A stretch of DNA of 64,000 nucleotides from Pempheris klunzingeri (taxonomy: Eukaryota; Chordata; Actinopteri; Acropomatiformes; Pempheridae), in the NCBI RefSeq assembly GCF_042242105.1, contig NC_092027.1:12172221-12236220 (forward strand), given 5' to 3'. The notes beneath the pieces were generated by a model that was not told where the DNA came from, did no database searches, and worked only from the letters and a program-made list of their open reading frames with translations. A program made the translations under genes and the position numbers. Of the stretch, positions 11,087-26,000 are shown one piece after another; the first letter of the stretch is position 1; every line of letters starts with the position of its first letter.

Positions 11087-14000
11087 ATGAACACGGACGT
11101 GGAATTTCACATCAGGCAGAATTATCCGTGGAACAAGCTACCAGCTAATGTCAAACAGGTACCGTGTTTTAACATCTCCACGGGGCAGGGAGAGAGGGGA
11201 GAGCCTCTGGGTCCTGGAGGGGGGAGGGAGGTGAGCCTGTCAATGTCACCGCGGGGCTCTCCAGTCTCAGCTGTCACAAGGTCCCACGACTCGCTGCTCA
11301 GCTCCTCTGCAGAGGTTTCAGCCATCAGCCGGAGCCATAGCTGACCATCATTACATTACAGCCATTGAGGCTCCGCTGCCTCTGCTCAACTTCACTGGCA
11401 TCACATGACTGAGTGTTTGAGAGGTGGCGCCACATGATTTCTACCGCGTGGATGTCACCTGTTTCACACCTTTGTGCACAATGAGTAATAGACATGCAAA
11501 CAATATGAAGGTTGTTTGACTATTAATAGTCTGCATACATCCCTCCTCCTGCGTACATGTCGTGGTGTGATGCTGTCTGAGCTGCCTGTATCTCTGAGCA
11601 TCCTCATCACCAGTCAGAAAGAGTGGGCAGCTGAGGAACCGGACTTATTGTGTGTCAACTCTTTTGTACTATTATGATTTAAAATTTAAGGGATGCACCA
11701 AGTTCCCTGGTTTCTCTCCCTCGATACCGACCAAATGTCAGTGTTGTTTCCCCTTTTAATTTATTGTGTGTGTTTTCCACTACCTGGATGCAAGCATCAT
11801 AGGCCAGAGATTGTTGTGGCAGTATAAACTAAGTTGATGACCTGCTCTGAGAGAATGAATGAATGTGCAGTGAATTTTGTCATGACGCTGTCAAAGTGAC
11901 TCAATTTAATGTATCAGTCACATCACAGCTGATACCTGATCCACGTAATAAGGTCAGTATTGGTGCCACTACTGATCTGGTGCATCCATAGAAAATTTGT
12001 TTAGAGATGTGGACTAGTAAAGCCTTAAGGTGGGCCCTTTTACCTGAGCTTAAGGCCCTGTCTTGGGTTCTTGCTTGAAATCTAGTCCATCGTCATTGTT
12101 TTATATACTGCATTTTCCTAAATTGATGTTTGCTCAAATTACCACACAGTAAATTTGGGATCTGGAAATATTCCAGCATGGAAATATAATGCAGATTGCA
12201 CAGACAGCGGGAGGGAAGAGGGGTTAAAAGAGTCCCAGTAGCTCATTTTGCCTCCTCGCAGGTAAATCTAACTATGGTCCTCTCCTGTCTGCTGTGTTTT
12301 CCTTTCTCTGCAGAGTTTGGGAAACTCTCAGCGCGAGTATGACAAGCATGTGCTGTTGTACAGCATCCGCAACCAGCTGCGATTCCGCAATAACCTAGGT
12401 GAGCAAGTTTGTGCCTTACACAAGTACTAAACTGTGGGACGGATCATAATTAGGCGTGTGATTGAAAGTGAACAAATCCTCTTTTATAACTTGAGAATAA
12501 CAGATGTGAGTAAGTTTCTGGTCTGGTTTAATGTGTGCTCAGTCTCCAGTTTATCAGGTGCATTTCGCTATAAGGAATTCATTCTGATACAACAGATAAT
12601 TCCTACTGTCAAGATGATAGGATAAAACTTACTATTTTATTAGCTCTAGCTAGGTGTATCTAAAAGCTGTCAACTTTCAAACAAACATATTGTATCACAG
12701 TAATACTTGATCGGTACACTTGTATGTATGTGTATGAACACGTAATGCAGACTTAGTGATATTGACTGTCCTTAAGCATATTTGTCTTCAGTAACCAACA
12801 AAGTGACTACCTGTTAAATAAAATGTCATTGAAAATACCGTAGTAGTCTCTAAATAGCTGTGTAATAGTAAACACTTCAACTAATCAATTGTATTGCTAC
12901 CCTAATGACCCTCTGTAGCTTGTTCAGGATCAATACTCCTTTTTTAACCTGGATTGATCTGCCATAGATTATGTACTGTATGAACACTCACCCCTAGCTT
13001 TGACCTGACTGCTCTGTCTTTTATGAGCAGTGCGCCACGTGAGGAAGGATGAGCGCAAGTATTATGAGGAGCTGCTGAAGTACAGCCGGGACCACCTGAT
13101 GCTGTACCCCTACCACCTGTCGGACATCATGGTCAAAGGACTGCGAGTCACTCCATTCTCATATTACATAGGAATCATGGAGGTAAGCAACTTCTGCTGC
13201 ACTGCAGAGCGGAAGAGGGGAAGCTTCATTTTTTCTCCTTTATCATAATCTCACTATTAGCCTTAGCCTTAAATAGATTTTTTTCATATATATATATAAA
13301 TAAAATGCTCACACTTTTAGAAATGTTTATTCATGTAATTTGAACTGATTTGCTTAACTGCTTTGATAATTTCAAAGCTCTGGCAGAAGCTGAACCACAT
13401 TCAAGACATTTATTCAAAATCTTAAATCCAAATTTGAACTCTAAAATCAATAATAATTTTGAAAATGCTATTGAATGAATGTTATTATAAAAGCAATAAA
13501 GATATTTTAACAATAGAAATATGTTTATTCACCCATAAGCAGCTCACATTAATCAGTTCAGAAAACAAGTAACTTCATTGCTTAAATCCAAAGCTTCTTT
13601 CTGACAATCAGACCACGTATTGGCATTCTTGAGTAACCATGATTGGATCATATGAAAATAGAAACCATTGCCCAGCCCTACTCATTAAGCACCTTGTCAT
13701 ACACCAGAACATCTACCTTGGTGCACACATTGTGTGAAAGTGCTGGCTGATTGAGTAGTCTAGCGTTGTATTCTTCTGAAGCCCAAGAGAATAAGATGGT
13801 GATTTTACAGTTTCATCTGAGCTTTCACAACGATGAGCTGGGTAAACTCAAAAGCACAGAGCAGGAATTCTTATTGTGCAGCAGCAAACATTCTCTAATT
13901 GGTTTGGAAACATCCACTCACTTTTAATTTAAATTTAACAATGTCTTCAATTTTGGTGTCCCTGGAAACCTCTGCAGAAATGACAGTTTCACACAAAACC

Positions 14001-17000
14001 CCAAGACATCCAAGAGCCCATTATAAAAAGAAGGATCTAAGCTCTTCACAACCCCCTGCTATCACGTGCAATCTGTTCTTTGTTACTTGGATAATGATAA
14101 TGTGGTACACCTGAATAGATGGAAAAAAAGGTATTCCTTTGTGCAGCTACACTATTATTGTATAGTCAGTGTGTATAGAGGAGAAACCTGTGTACGCCAT
14201 TGGCTAACATGAGCGAGTCATTCACTTAAAATGAAATGTCATTTGTATCTAAAAAAAAAAAAAGAGAAACTGTTGTAACATGGCACAAACGACCTTCGCC
14301 ATAGAGTGAGTGCATTTAATTATAAGACATATACTCAGAGGATGATGTGGTATAACAGATTCTTGTTGATAGACTTGGCATCAGTCAGGCACTAGGTGTC
14401 AGTCAGTGTCTAGTGAAGCGTTGTGTACCAGCTCAGGGAGACACAGAGGAGGCATCCCAGGACAAACACACCCAGAGAAAATCTTTGCTGTTTGCTCTGC
14501 AGTCAGTTTGGCCTTGGTCTGCATGACGGCTCACTGTCTCACACTGAGTCCCTCTCTCTCTGAGACATTGACCCGCTGGTTTTTCCATGACTTCTGACAT
14601 TTTCAATTAGCTTGCAAAGACTGAGGCCATGTGTTCACACGGCTGGGAGTGTTGTTTATGAAAAGTAATCCATACTGCACGTCATAATCATTATAATCAT
14701 TATTAATCACTCTTAATGAAAATAATGCACCAGTAATTGTGTTGCCTCTGTTTTGTTGCACTTGAAACTTATTAGATATATTTATTGTTTAATTCCCTTG
14801 CATAATGCCCGCAGATTTGTTTCCATTGCGTCAGTGTGAGTGCAACCTACTAGCTAAACGCTTCCACATTTGGCATACTTCCCATTTCATCAGAACAGAT
14901 ATGACTAATAATGCCCAGTGTTATTTCTCATGTCTTAGCTTGAACAAGAATAAAGACGAACCATTTAGTTTTCAGCTCATACTTAAAAAGGATTCGCGCA
15001 CTTTCTATGCGTGCTAAACTAAACTTGACTGAGCTTTAATTGTGGCCACTAAATTGCTGAAGGCTATGTCATATTCTGATAATCCGTCTTAAGCACTTAA
15101 TGAAAATGAGGAGTAGAAATTAGCACGGCCGCCCAGATCTGCTAATCCTGTTATTAATCAGAGGCAGGGAGACACAGAGGGGGTGAGGAAAAATGAGTTT
15201 AATTCTTCTTTTCCCTGTCTCCTGACTCCTTTCTTCTTTTGCACCTCCAGGATATTATGAACAGTGAGAAGAGTTACGACTCCTTGCCCAACTTCACTGC
15301 TGCTGACTGTGAGTTTTTGTTTTTTCTCAGTTTCCCCCGTCACTCCTACACTGTTGAAATGACTTTACTGGGGTTCTGTGTGCCTCCCACTCCTGCTCTC
15401 TTTGTGTTTCTGGTCTCTTTTTAACTTCCCTCCCAGTTCTTATTGTTAAAGGGCTGTCAGTGTATGAGGTGGTGCACCCGTTGCAGTGAAAAGATATAAA
15501 GTTTTAAGGAAACCCAGGGATTTGTATGAAGGTCATGAAGTCACTGGCGGGCACTTTAAATTTAAACTGAAGATCTTCAGGGGACATTCCTCTGTTATTC
15601 ATTTCCCATATCAGCATTAGAACCTTTAATGAACAAATGAATGACAGATTGACAGAAAATAAATTGGCAACTGTTTAAATCAATTGCCATTTTTTAGCAT
15701 AATGCCAAACATTTATTGGTTTGGGTTTCTCAATCCTCGGAATGATCTGTTTTTCTGTGTTTTCTATCATTATATCTAATGAACATCTTTGGGTTTTGGA
15801 CTGTTGGCCCGACAAATCAAGCAGTTGTTTAGACTCCAGCTTTCCCAATTTGGAAAATAATTGGCAGGAAATTATTTTTTGATAAAGATGAAGATCAGCA
15901 CCTTTATGCCAGCCTTTGTAGCTTATGGCTGTTTGTAATACAATTCTACAATTATGATTTGCTACTCTGTAGTGGTTTTGAAATACTGGAGGTAGAAAAC
16001 TCACTGCTACTTAATAATAATAATAATAATAATACATTTTATTTATAATGAACTTTTCATTGCAAAATGTGTGCTACAGAGGAATAGAAAGAATGCATAA
16101 AAACAGGAACACAATACAATAAATTAAAATGAATCAAAGGCTTTTTAAAAAAAGAAAAGTCTTCAAGCCTTTCTTAAAAGTTTCCCCAGACTGTGGAGCC
16201 GTTAGATCATCAGGGAGAGAGTTCCACAGATGGGGGGCAGCTTGTCCTGAATAACAAAATGAAAACCCACTCTAGTTTTGATTGTTTATGAGAGAAATGT
16301 TTTTCAAATCCCACTGACTTGCATTACTAATATCCAGAAAAAAAATCTTTTTATTTCCATAACCAAATCAAGGCACTGCCCAAGTGGTTTTTGGACCGAC
16401 TGATATAAATCCAAAATTGCTTCTCAAAAAACAAAGTGGTTGCTTTTATGATGTGTTACTGCATTACTGAGGAACTGTGTCCCTCAGAAATTATTCTGTG
16501 TATGTTCGGGCCGTTGTAACATTCTTTGACTTTCTGCTGTAGAGTGAAATGGGCTTTGGCTTTGGCCTGTGGCTGTGAGTGACTGAGTCCTGGCAGTACA
16601 GGACCTTCACGCTGTGGAGACAGAAGGCTGCCAGCAGGCTGCCGTGCTCACAGGGGCCTCTCTCCTCTAATCTCCCTGGAGGAGCTTTGGAAGTGTGTCA
16701 TGCAGAAGTGGGTGGATGGAGAGGCAGTGAGTGTGTATGTGAGACAGTTTTACGTGGGTGGATGCTTCTGTGTTGTGTCTGCGTTGCGCTGAAAAGGCAT
16801 GATATGCGTGTAGGATTCTGCTGCATTAGGAGGCCGAAATGCAAACACCCCTTACTGGTCCCTGTTTGTGCTGGCAGCTGTCCCAGCACATTTTCTCAGC
16901 CCCTTCCAGGCCTGTGCATCATAGGCTAGAGGAGGTGGCATGGTTGGATATGAGCCAAAATTTTCATACCTTTCTACTATATTGACCATAAAACTGTACT

Positions 17001-20000
17001 TTTCTCAGACACAGGAAATGTGTGTTATTTCAAAGCAAACGTCTTTTATATTCAAGCCATTGACAAATAAGTTCACACAATGCTGATCAAGCTTTTTGCT
17101 GCCAGGTAAATCTCTGAATTTCTCAGTATACCAGAGTTTTTAATTCGCCACAGTCTGTGCTGACTTTTCTGTGTTGGCACACCGGTAGTGGTGTGTTCTA
17201 CGTCAGCCAGCAATGATTAGCGATGGCCAGAGCTGAAGGTAGGAGCAACCGTAGCCATTTACTTGGCCACAGTACCTAGGATTATGGTGGAAAAAACTAA
17301 GAAGTGTCCAAGAAAAGTTTCTGATGCTGCAGATAAATAGGAAACTCATAAGAGATGAATAAATTAATAAGACTTATAAAATTGGTATGCGTTTCATGCA
17401 TGCATCAATGTTTGTGTAATTACTCTTTCGCTTGTCAGACAAAAGATCTGCAGGTTTAATTACTGATGAAAATGCATGCTCATACTCACTCTTACAACCT
17501 CTGTGTGTATTGGTTGATGGATGTGTAGTGTTTTTATGTGTGTGTGTGCGCGTGCGTGCGTGTGTGCGCGTGCGTGCGTGTGTGCGCGTGCGTGCGTGTG
17601 TATGTCAAGGGACTGTCTCAGAAAGGGTGTGTGGGTATTTGAGGACGTTTGGATGAGTCACTGTTACTGCTCATGGAGCTCCTTCTCTCCTTCCAAAGTA
17701 ACTCTCCAATATGAAGTTGGAAATATCCAGAAAAACTCATTTTCAAACTTTGCTTTTTGCTGTAATTGTCTTTCATTTTTTTGTGAAGCCTCAGAGGCTG
17801 TAATTGAAAAATGCCTCTCGCAGCTGCACCACAGCCAGATTTATTTGCCATAGTACTAATGTGAAGCTATTACAAGTTCACGGCCAGTTACTGAGCCATG
17901 ATTGAGTTTTACTTACTAATTTTCTCATCATCCCACAGGTCTGCGTCTGCTTGGCATCGGGAGAAATCAGTACATTGACCTGATGAACCAGTGCAGGTCA
18001 TCCAAAGTAAGACATGTTTCTCATATAGCCTTTTTTTAAATGATCATTGATTGAACAAAACCTCATACATTAAACTCACAGACTTGTACATGCAGATACA
18101 TTTAGAGGGAATACTGAATACTTAATCCGACTGTATCTCCCCTGATTGGTTGACCCACAACATACTGCATGGCAATACTCAATATGAGGACACATCCTCA
18201 TGAATTAAACTATAGCAGCCATTGAATGTAGCACACTCAAGCAAAAACGGCATTAATAAAAAAATCTTATGCATATTTTACCATCTTTATTAGATTTCAG
18301 TGACTCGATCTCACCTCACCTCCTTCCCCTTTTGTCTCCTTTGCCAGAAATTCTTTCGCAGGAAGTCTGCGAGGGACTTGCTACCGGCCAAGCCAGTGGA
18401 AATCTCTGTGGAGCCGTGGTGGATGGCGCAGACAGGCTACATCACTGAGGACGATATCAGGGTGAGCTAAGAGCGTTGCTTCTTTTCTTCCAGCAAGCAG
18501 GTTGGCAACGGATGATATCATTCTGATATGGTGGGAAAAGAGAGGACACTAGGAGTGTTTGTGGTTCTTCACATTAAAATTTAAGTATTTAAGTATTTAA
18601 TTTCTTACATAGCAAATACATTAATGGAGATCCAGTTCATTATTTCAATCTTCCTTCCCTTTCATATACATTACATGTATCATTGATCTACAAAATAAGT
18701 GAGACAAATGACGTGTGATTTTTACCCTAAGCTTTCATTAAAATTCATACACACTACCCACCAAGCTACAGTTGTTCATCCCATGAGCCTTTGCACTGAA
18801 TGTGGAGATCTCACCTGACTAAAAATAAATACCTGCCAAGTTTCCAACAATTCTTCTCCATTTCACAAGAAAAATAGGAAGCACAGGAAAGCAGTCTAGG
18901 AATCCACACTTTTAAAACACCAAAATATGTTCATCCTCCCACAGACTGAACTACCACTGTTTTGACATCCATGGAAACAAAGCCACATGTGCAGGTATGC
19001 TAATGCTAATGTTGTGTGTTCATTGTGTGTAATTACAGATCTGTTCTCCAGCAGAGAAGAAAGCCATTGATAAGATGATAGATTCTGGTCCTCAGCTGGC
19101 TGGATCAACAGAGTACAATGTGGTCTTGAGTGAGTATCTGTCACATGTTATAGATTATTTCTACAGCTTGTTTTATAAAATAAAATGTGTAATTCATTTT
19201 ATTACTGTGTGCTTTTTTTTTTTTTTTTTAGTAAGAACTGGAAAAATTCTACAAAATATTATCGATTTCTTGTTAATTCACCTCTAGAAAAACTTGTTTA
19301 GCGCAATTTGTATTCTCACATGTTGCTGTTTTTAGATGTCAGAAAAATGTTTTTCGCCCTGAAAATATAGATTTGATAAATCAACTTGAAATTCAGCGAG
19401 CAAGGGGCAAACATCTTGTGTCTTGTGTGATAATTGAGGGTGAAACTAATGTTCCAGTTTCAGGTCTTGTCAGTGTGTTGGTGTGAATATCAACGATAAA
19501 GCACAGGGACTGAGGTTTTGTCCATGCAGTTTAAATGCTAATTAGAGAACAGTTTGACATGATGATGAACCTCTGCCTCTCGAGTGCTGGTAGAAAATGT
19601 AATGCAAGAATAAAGTGCTGGAAACGCTGCACAATTTGAATACAAGTAGCTGTTCAAATGAGCTTTGATTGGTTGTTTTAATGTAAATATTTACAATACA
19701 ATATGTACAACTGTCTGTTACCACATCGTTATGTCAGCTAGGCTAACCAAGTGTTTGTTTTTCTACTCCAGGCTTGTACAATCGGGGCTTCATCTACTTG
19801 GATGTTCCCATATCAGATGACAGCTGCATCTCAGGTGTGTGTGTGTGTGCGTGTGTGTTTAAAGATCCTGCTATTATCCTCTCCTGAGTGATTATGTTGA
19901 CTCAACACCGTCTGTACCTAAATTACAACTGTGGGAATATAAGCGAGCATTGTGGGTAATGGACTTGCACTACACTGAAACGATGCCTATTAGTGTCATT

Positions 20001-23000
20001 GCAGATACGGACAAGAGTTTAGAATTTGCAAACTAAAACAATGTAAGAACTGTCTGGGGAAATATGTGCATGTTCGTGTCTTTCAGTGCCCCCGCTGGAA
20101 GGCTTTGTCATGAACCGTGTCCAGGGTGATTACTTTGAAACGCTTCTCTACAAAATCTTTGTGTCCATCGATGAGCAGACAAACGTAGCAGAGGTAGGCC
20201 TCAGAAATGGGTTTTATTGCGCTCACCTGCTGGGCTCTTTGAATTTAATATGACTGTTTTGTGTGTGCTTATCGATCAACTTTTCAACCATATCCTCTTT
20301 TCTCTCTCTGCCTCTCCTGATCCTTCCTCCTCCTGTGCCTCTTAGCTGGCGAATGTGTTGGAGATTGACTTGGACTTAGTGAAGGTGGGTATCCGCTTCC
20401 TGCAGAATGTGAGGGTCCTTTGTAATGTATGGACTAAAGAACTGCTATTTACAAGAGGAAGGGAAAACGGTAGATCTGGCCCTGTTTTTGCACTGACAAA
20501 ATAGGGAGGTAATTTTCTCTGTTCCCAGTGTGGTTTTAGAGAGATTTGGGGACTTTGACATGCCTGTCTGTATGCCTGAAGGCAAACAGTGTAGCAGTAG
20601 AAAGAAGCAAGAGAGATTTAAAATTGGCATCAAATCTGATAGATGAAAACCTTTTTTCAGTGATATTTGGTCCTTGTTTCTTGTTCCTTTGAATTTGCTC
20701 TCCAAAGGTATGCCATTGTTGAGTTTGGGTGCTGGCAGTATTACAATAGCACATTGGCATTGCTGTCTTTATTGTTGTTGTTGTTGTGTAGATGAAATAG
20801 TTTGCATATCGACATTGTGTAGCCTGGCAAGTAGATATTTCTGCACAATTTGTCTGTTTCATTCTGGATTCATACACCTGAGAGGTAGAATGTGACACAC
20901 ACAACTGCACACACACATTGTTTCAGTCACGTTGCCCCATGACTCCACCAGAGGGTTTGAACAGCAGCAGTTCATTTGAGTTTTCCCCAGTTTCCTATTC
21001 ACTCTGTTATCAGACCTGGAGACAACCTCCCTCTCAGTGTTATGACCTCCAGTGTGCAGCGTTGAACTCTTCTGATCCTCAGTTTCATCTCAGTCGTGTT
21101 GCTGAAAAGTAGCACTTTAGAGAAGTGGTTGAAGGCAGAGTTGGCAACAGTTCTCCAGAAGAAAGCATGTAACCTCAGAGATGATTGAGATTTCTGAGAG
21201 GTCTCCTTTTTCCATTGTGACTTGAGTTTAACTTTCCCTTGTGAAATAACTCATGGTCTGAGTCACTTTGAAAAAAATCCGCTCTGTGCTTCTTTTGATA
21301 TGATAAGAAGGCGGTTTAGAATTTACCTCAGCTTGAACCACCTGGGCATTAAAGTGTAGAAAGCAATCAAGCTCACCTTGACAAACGTTAAGGAAATAAT
21401 GGCAAAAGCCAGCCAACAGTTTAGTGGAGAGTTCACGGTGTTACCTTTTTCTTTTTTTGTTCCTCTTTTTGAATCCGTTTGGGTCACGAGACATTAAGCA
21501 ACGACTTTTTATTGTGGATCTTGTTGGGCATTAAAGGAGCGTCACACATAAGAGTATTCAGATAGTCAATGTTGATGTCAGTAGAATTTGACTGAGATAC
21601 AGAAGCAGCCCTCTTATAACCAGGGAACCAAGTCAATCAAAGTGGTTAAGTTTGTTAGGACTACACATTTCATCCCTCCTTCACATTGTATAGATAATAC
21701 TTAAGTGGTTGACTTGCTTCTAATTCATACAGAATTAGCAGCAGTTAAAATGCTCTTTAAGGTGGCTGTTTAGTGTTGTGTGCAATATTAAAACAGTTGT
21801 TAAATAAAATATCCTCCCCAAAATACTTTAAAGCAACACCTGACTAAACGTAGACAATGTAGTGTGACTTATATTCACTGCAGCAAATAATTGGTCTCCT
21901 TAGAATAGAAGAGCAGCATTCACCATCTTGAGTCAGTGTTATACCATCAGTCACACGGGTAGACATGTAATGTAAAAAACGAGTTAAAACTGCCAATTTT
22001 TCCAGCGACAGTCTTTGGATATTTTACTGGGAGGTAGTGGTGCTATCCACCTTTCTTTTTAATACCCCATTTTTCTCATGCTCTATCTCCTCCCAAAGTA
22101 TAACTCTTTATTAATGACATATAACAGTAAAAGAGCGTCAGACGACTGTGACTGTGTTTTCACTGTGTTTTCACTGTGTTTTATCAGAATGCAGTTTCCA
22201 TGTACTGCCGCCTCGGTTTCGCTGTAAAGAAAGGTCAGGTGTTCAGCTCAGAGCAGCTCCACCCCACCTGGAAGAACGCCCCGTCTGTCAACAGACTCAA
22301 GTATGTACTGACACACAATATCTATCATCATTAACTGTCCGTAATGACCGTGGTGCCATGTGATGAACTATGTTCATCCCGTTGACTTGCATTATTTTGC
22401 ACTTTTACAAAATATACTTGATAATATTAAGATTAAGTGAGCAGTAAGGTGAAGTTTGCTTGTTTTCTATTTCTTTTTTTTCACATTCAACCTTTTGCAT
22501 GCTGGTATGTTAGAGTACTTACTCTGATGTCGGAGAACAGAAAATTACAGCTATTCCTCCACCTCCTAGATCTAAAAAAATCCACTCTCCATCAGGAAAA
22601 AATTATTTCTTTACACGCTGAAATATTCACATTCATTCAGCTTTAGAACTTAATAAACCACTACAACTTGGTGGTGACAGCTCTCTTTCCTCTGCTCTTT
22701 CATGGCTGTGGCTCTGTCCTCTGCGTTAGGAGCACCATGGACCCTCAGAAGATGCTGCTGTCCTGGGAGCAGGGCAGTCCTGTCATGGAGGGAGGCTCCT
22801 CGGCCACCGATACCGACACCACCAGTCTGGAAGACCAAGGTCTGTCAGGACACACGTGCCCCCCCACAGACACGTATACACAAACTCCGTGTAGTGTATA
22901 CAAATACACCCACATCCTGATGTATGCACACAAAGCACATTCTGAATGTGAATTCTGAATGAACTTCAGAAGCGATGCTAATTAATACCTAAGGAAGCTT

Positions 23001-26000
23001 GGTTGTGCTTCTAAAAGTCGTTCTCCCATTAACAGGTGTCTAGAATTGTCTTGTTTTGGTCTTACTTGAACATTGTTATTCATGTACAGGTGGCACTGTT
23101 GGGTTTCTCAGACAGGCAAACTTCATCATTCACATTTACATGTTAATAATCAAGAAATCCAAGAAATTAAAATGGTTAAGGAAAAAGCTTCGGGGTGGCC
23201 TCTGTTACCACATGTTAATTTTAAGAAAATCACAAGCTCAGATCCACAGTTTAAGAATGATACAGCTTGTTGTGCTATTGTGTGCATTAATGTTCCCGCA
23301 CAGATTTATTGCTCTTGTTATATGTACCTTCATTCTGTGTCCCTGTAGCAGACACGGGCAGTGTAAGCAGCCTGAGCATCCCAGCAGCACCCACAAAGAG
23401 GATTGCCTTCCTCTTTGACTCCACCCTTACAGCCTTCCTCATGATGGGCAACCTGTCTCCGGTTAGTGACTGCATGTAGACACACGGATCCTTAATGTCA
23501 GATTCTCAAAAGGCTTAATACAGACAAAATTCTTTAAATCGGACTAAAAACTGGACATCCACTTTACATTTTGATTCCTCTGTGTCTTTTTCCTTTTATC
23601 AGAACCTGAAGAGTCATGCAGTGACCATGTTTGAGGTGGGAAAGCTGTCCGATGAGACTCTGGACAGCTTCCTGGCTGAGTTGGAGAAGGTGAGACCAGC
23701 AATGGAAATAAGAATAAAAAGACTTGTGTTTAGTAAATCTTCGTATTGTGAAACACCAGAGGATACTGAATCTATGTAGAAAATAATTTAGAGCTTGATG
23801 TGTGCACGCTCACAGGTAAACCACATACATGCACACTCTACTTTAACTTCTCTCCTGGTTTCTTTGACTCCAGGTGGAGAGCACAGCTGAGGGTGAGGCC
23901 CAGCGTTACTTTGACCACGCTCTGACCCTGAAAAATACCATCCTCTTCCTGCGCTACAACAAAGAACTCACTCAGGACCAAGGACCCGATATCCCAAACA
24001 TAGGTAATTAAACAGCTACACCCTATGCCATTCTCTTTATGGACACTTACAGGCCTGATTTTTGTGTATTATTAGACAGCTGGCATGACGGTTTTGATTT
24101 TAAGTTCTCAGTGCCTTCTCAGCCTCAGCTGCAAGCTAATGACATTTTTTACTTTCTACTGTCTGCACGCAGTCCCCGCTGTGCTTCATCTGTTTTTTGT
24201 AGTTAGTTTTCTGCCAACAGGTGACATCCTCTGTGATTAAAAACGCAAGCAACATTTTGTGATGGTTGTTTCAAAATCACTTGACAAAGTGAAAGTCAAT
24301 TAGACAGAAATGTGGATTTATAGTGCAGAGTGAAGCTTGTGGATGTATGTGTGTGTGTGTGTAATAAGGTAAGGTCAGATAAGATAGAACTTTATTTACT
24401 TTATTAACTTATTTTTCCAGAGGGAGCTATCATTACTATAATTGTGCCAAACAACTAATCTAAATGACTGTTATGCAACTACTTAAACTAGTTCTGTGGT
24501 CAAATCAATAAGTACTGAAGCACTTAAAGGTTATTTTTATGTGAAAGTTCTGGATAAAGCTGCAAACTCTGGATTCTCTGTTTGTGCTGCTTCTGTCATA
24601 GTTTATCTTGATTATGGTCATATACTTCTGGACTCACAGGCATAGTATAAACCCACAGTAAAGCTGTATTGTTCTACTTGGGCTCCTAGAGGGAGCAGCA
24701 GAGAATGAGTCCTCCTATGACCACAAAGCAAATCTCCGAGTTTCCACGTTGCCACCATTGTGCCACCAGATGCTGTTTGTTTGCTTTGGCCGCGTGCCTC
24801 ACTTCTGATGGTTTTATCTCTCAGTCCGCCTCAGCTTCTGCTCCAGCCGTCTGTTGAAGAGTGAGCACACTGAGAGCCTGCTGGCTGAAGCTAAACTAAG
24901 CCCACAGTGATACAAGTGTCTAGTGATGATCCTGATGATTGTTCATTTAGGAAGAGAGTTCAGTTAATCTTGCCAACAAATCTCTCGACAGACTAGACTC
25001 TTTGCTTTGCTCCAACTCCTCAGTGCTGCACCACATAGTAATAGAAGGTTGATTGGCAACATCCAGCAGAGAAGCTGATAGATATTTTCTGTCATCAGAG
25101 AGATAAATCAACATCCAAACCTCCTTCAGACAGCACAGTATGAAACCGCAGTCTCATTGCTTATTGTAATTGGCTTCATTTCCTTGACCTGAGTTTCAGT
25201 CAGCTCTTTGCATCGGTGAAACCCGACTCTGGTGCTCATTTATCTGTTAATCGTTCCTCTTAGGCGCCCCTTTCCTCTTACATTTATATTTAGAAGGCAA
25301 GAGGTGATTATTAAATTCATGAATGTCAAGTTGACGCTGTGTTAAAGAGGACATTCTTTATAAGTCACCTTGGAGAGAATACTATTGACACCATGGCTAT
25401 AAAGAAAGAGTCTTTACTATGCGCTCTGAATGTGATCCACTGTTCTTCGACCAAGTTAATGTCTGATGCACCCACACTTCGTAGAGGAGCCCTATTTGCC
25501 ATTCTTTCTCTGATTCTTTTTATTTAAAAGAATAGTTTGTCATTTTGGGAAATACGTTAACTTGCTTTCTAGTTATCAGTTGGATGATAGCACTCCAGTA
25601 TTTGTCTGGTAAATATAAGGCTATAGTACGCAGCTGCTTAGCTTAGCACCCCTAGAAACCAGGAAAAATGTTGTACTATTCCTACCAGAAATCTATTGTA
25701 GAACTTATTGTGATGCAGCTACCTCAGTCACATCATAGGCGTCACAAGAATGCAAACTACATGCGTACAGCTAATCACTTGCTCTTGGTTTCCAGCCTAT
25801 TTTAAACAGAAGTTTTGACTGTCCCTGTTTTGCTTTTTTTTCCAATTTAGGTTTCCCTTTGGACATGTTGCGCTGTGAGAGCCTGCTTGGTCTGGACCAG
25901 GCCACCTGCAGCCGCGTCCTCAACAAGAACTACAAGCTGCTGGTCTCAATGGCGCCGCTCAGCAACGAGATCAGACCCATCAGCAGCTGCACGCCTCAGG

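Noticed and set aside
12026-12058. CCTTAAG ... CTTAAGG inverted repeat in fam91a1 intron 1
   Set aside because: Seven-base arms with a 19-base spacer are expected by chance in a window of this size.
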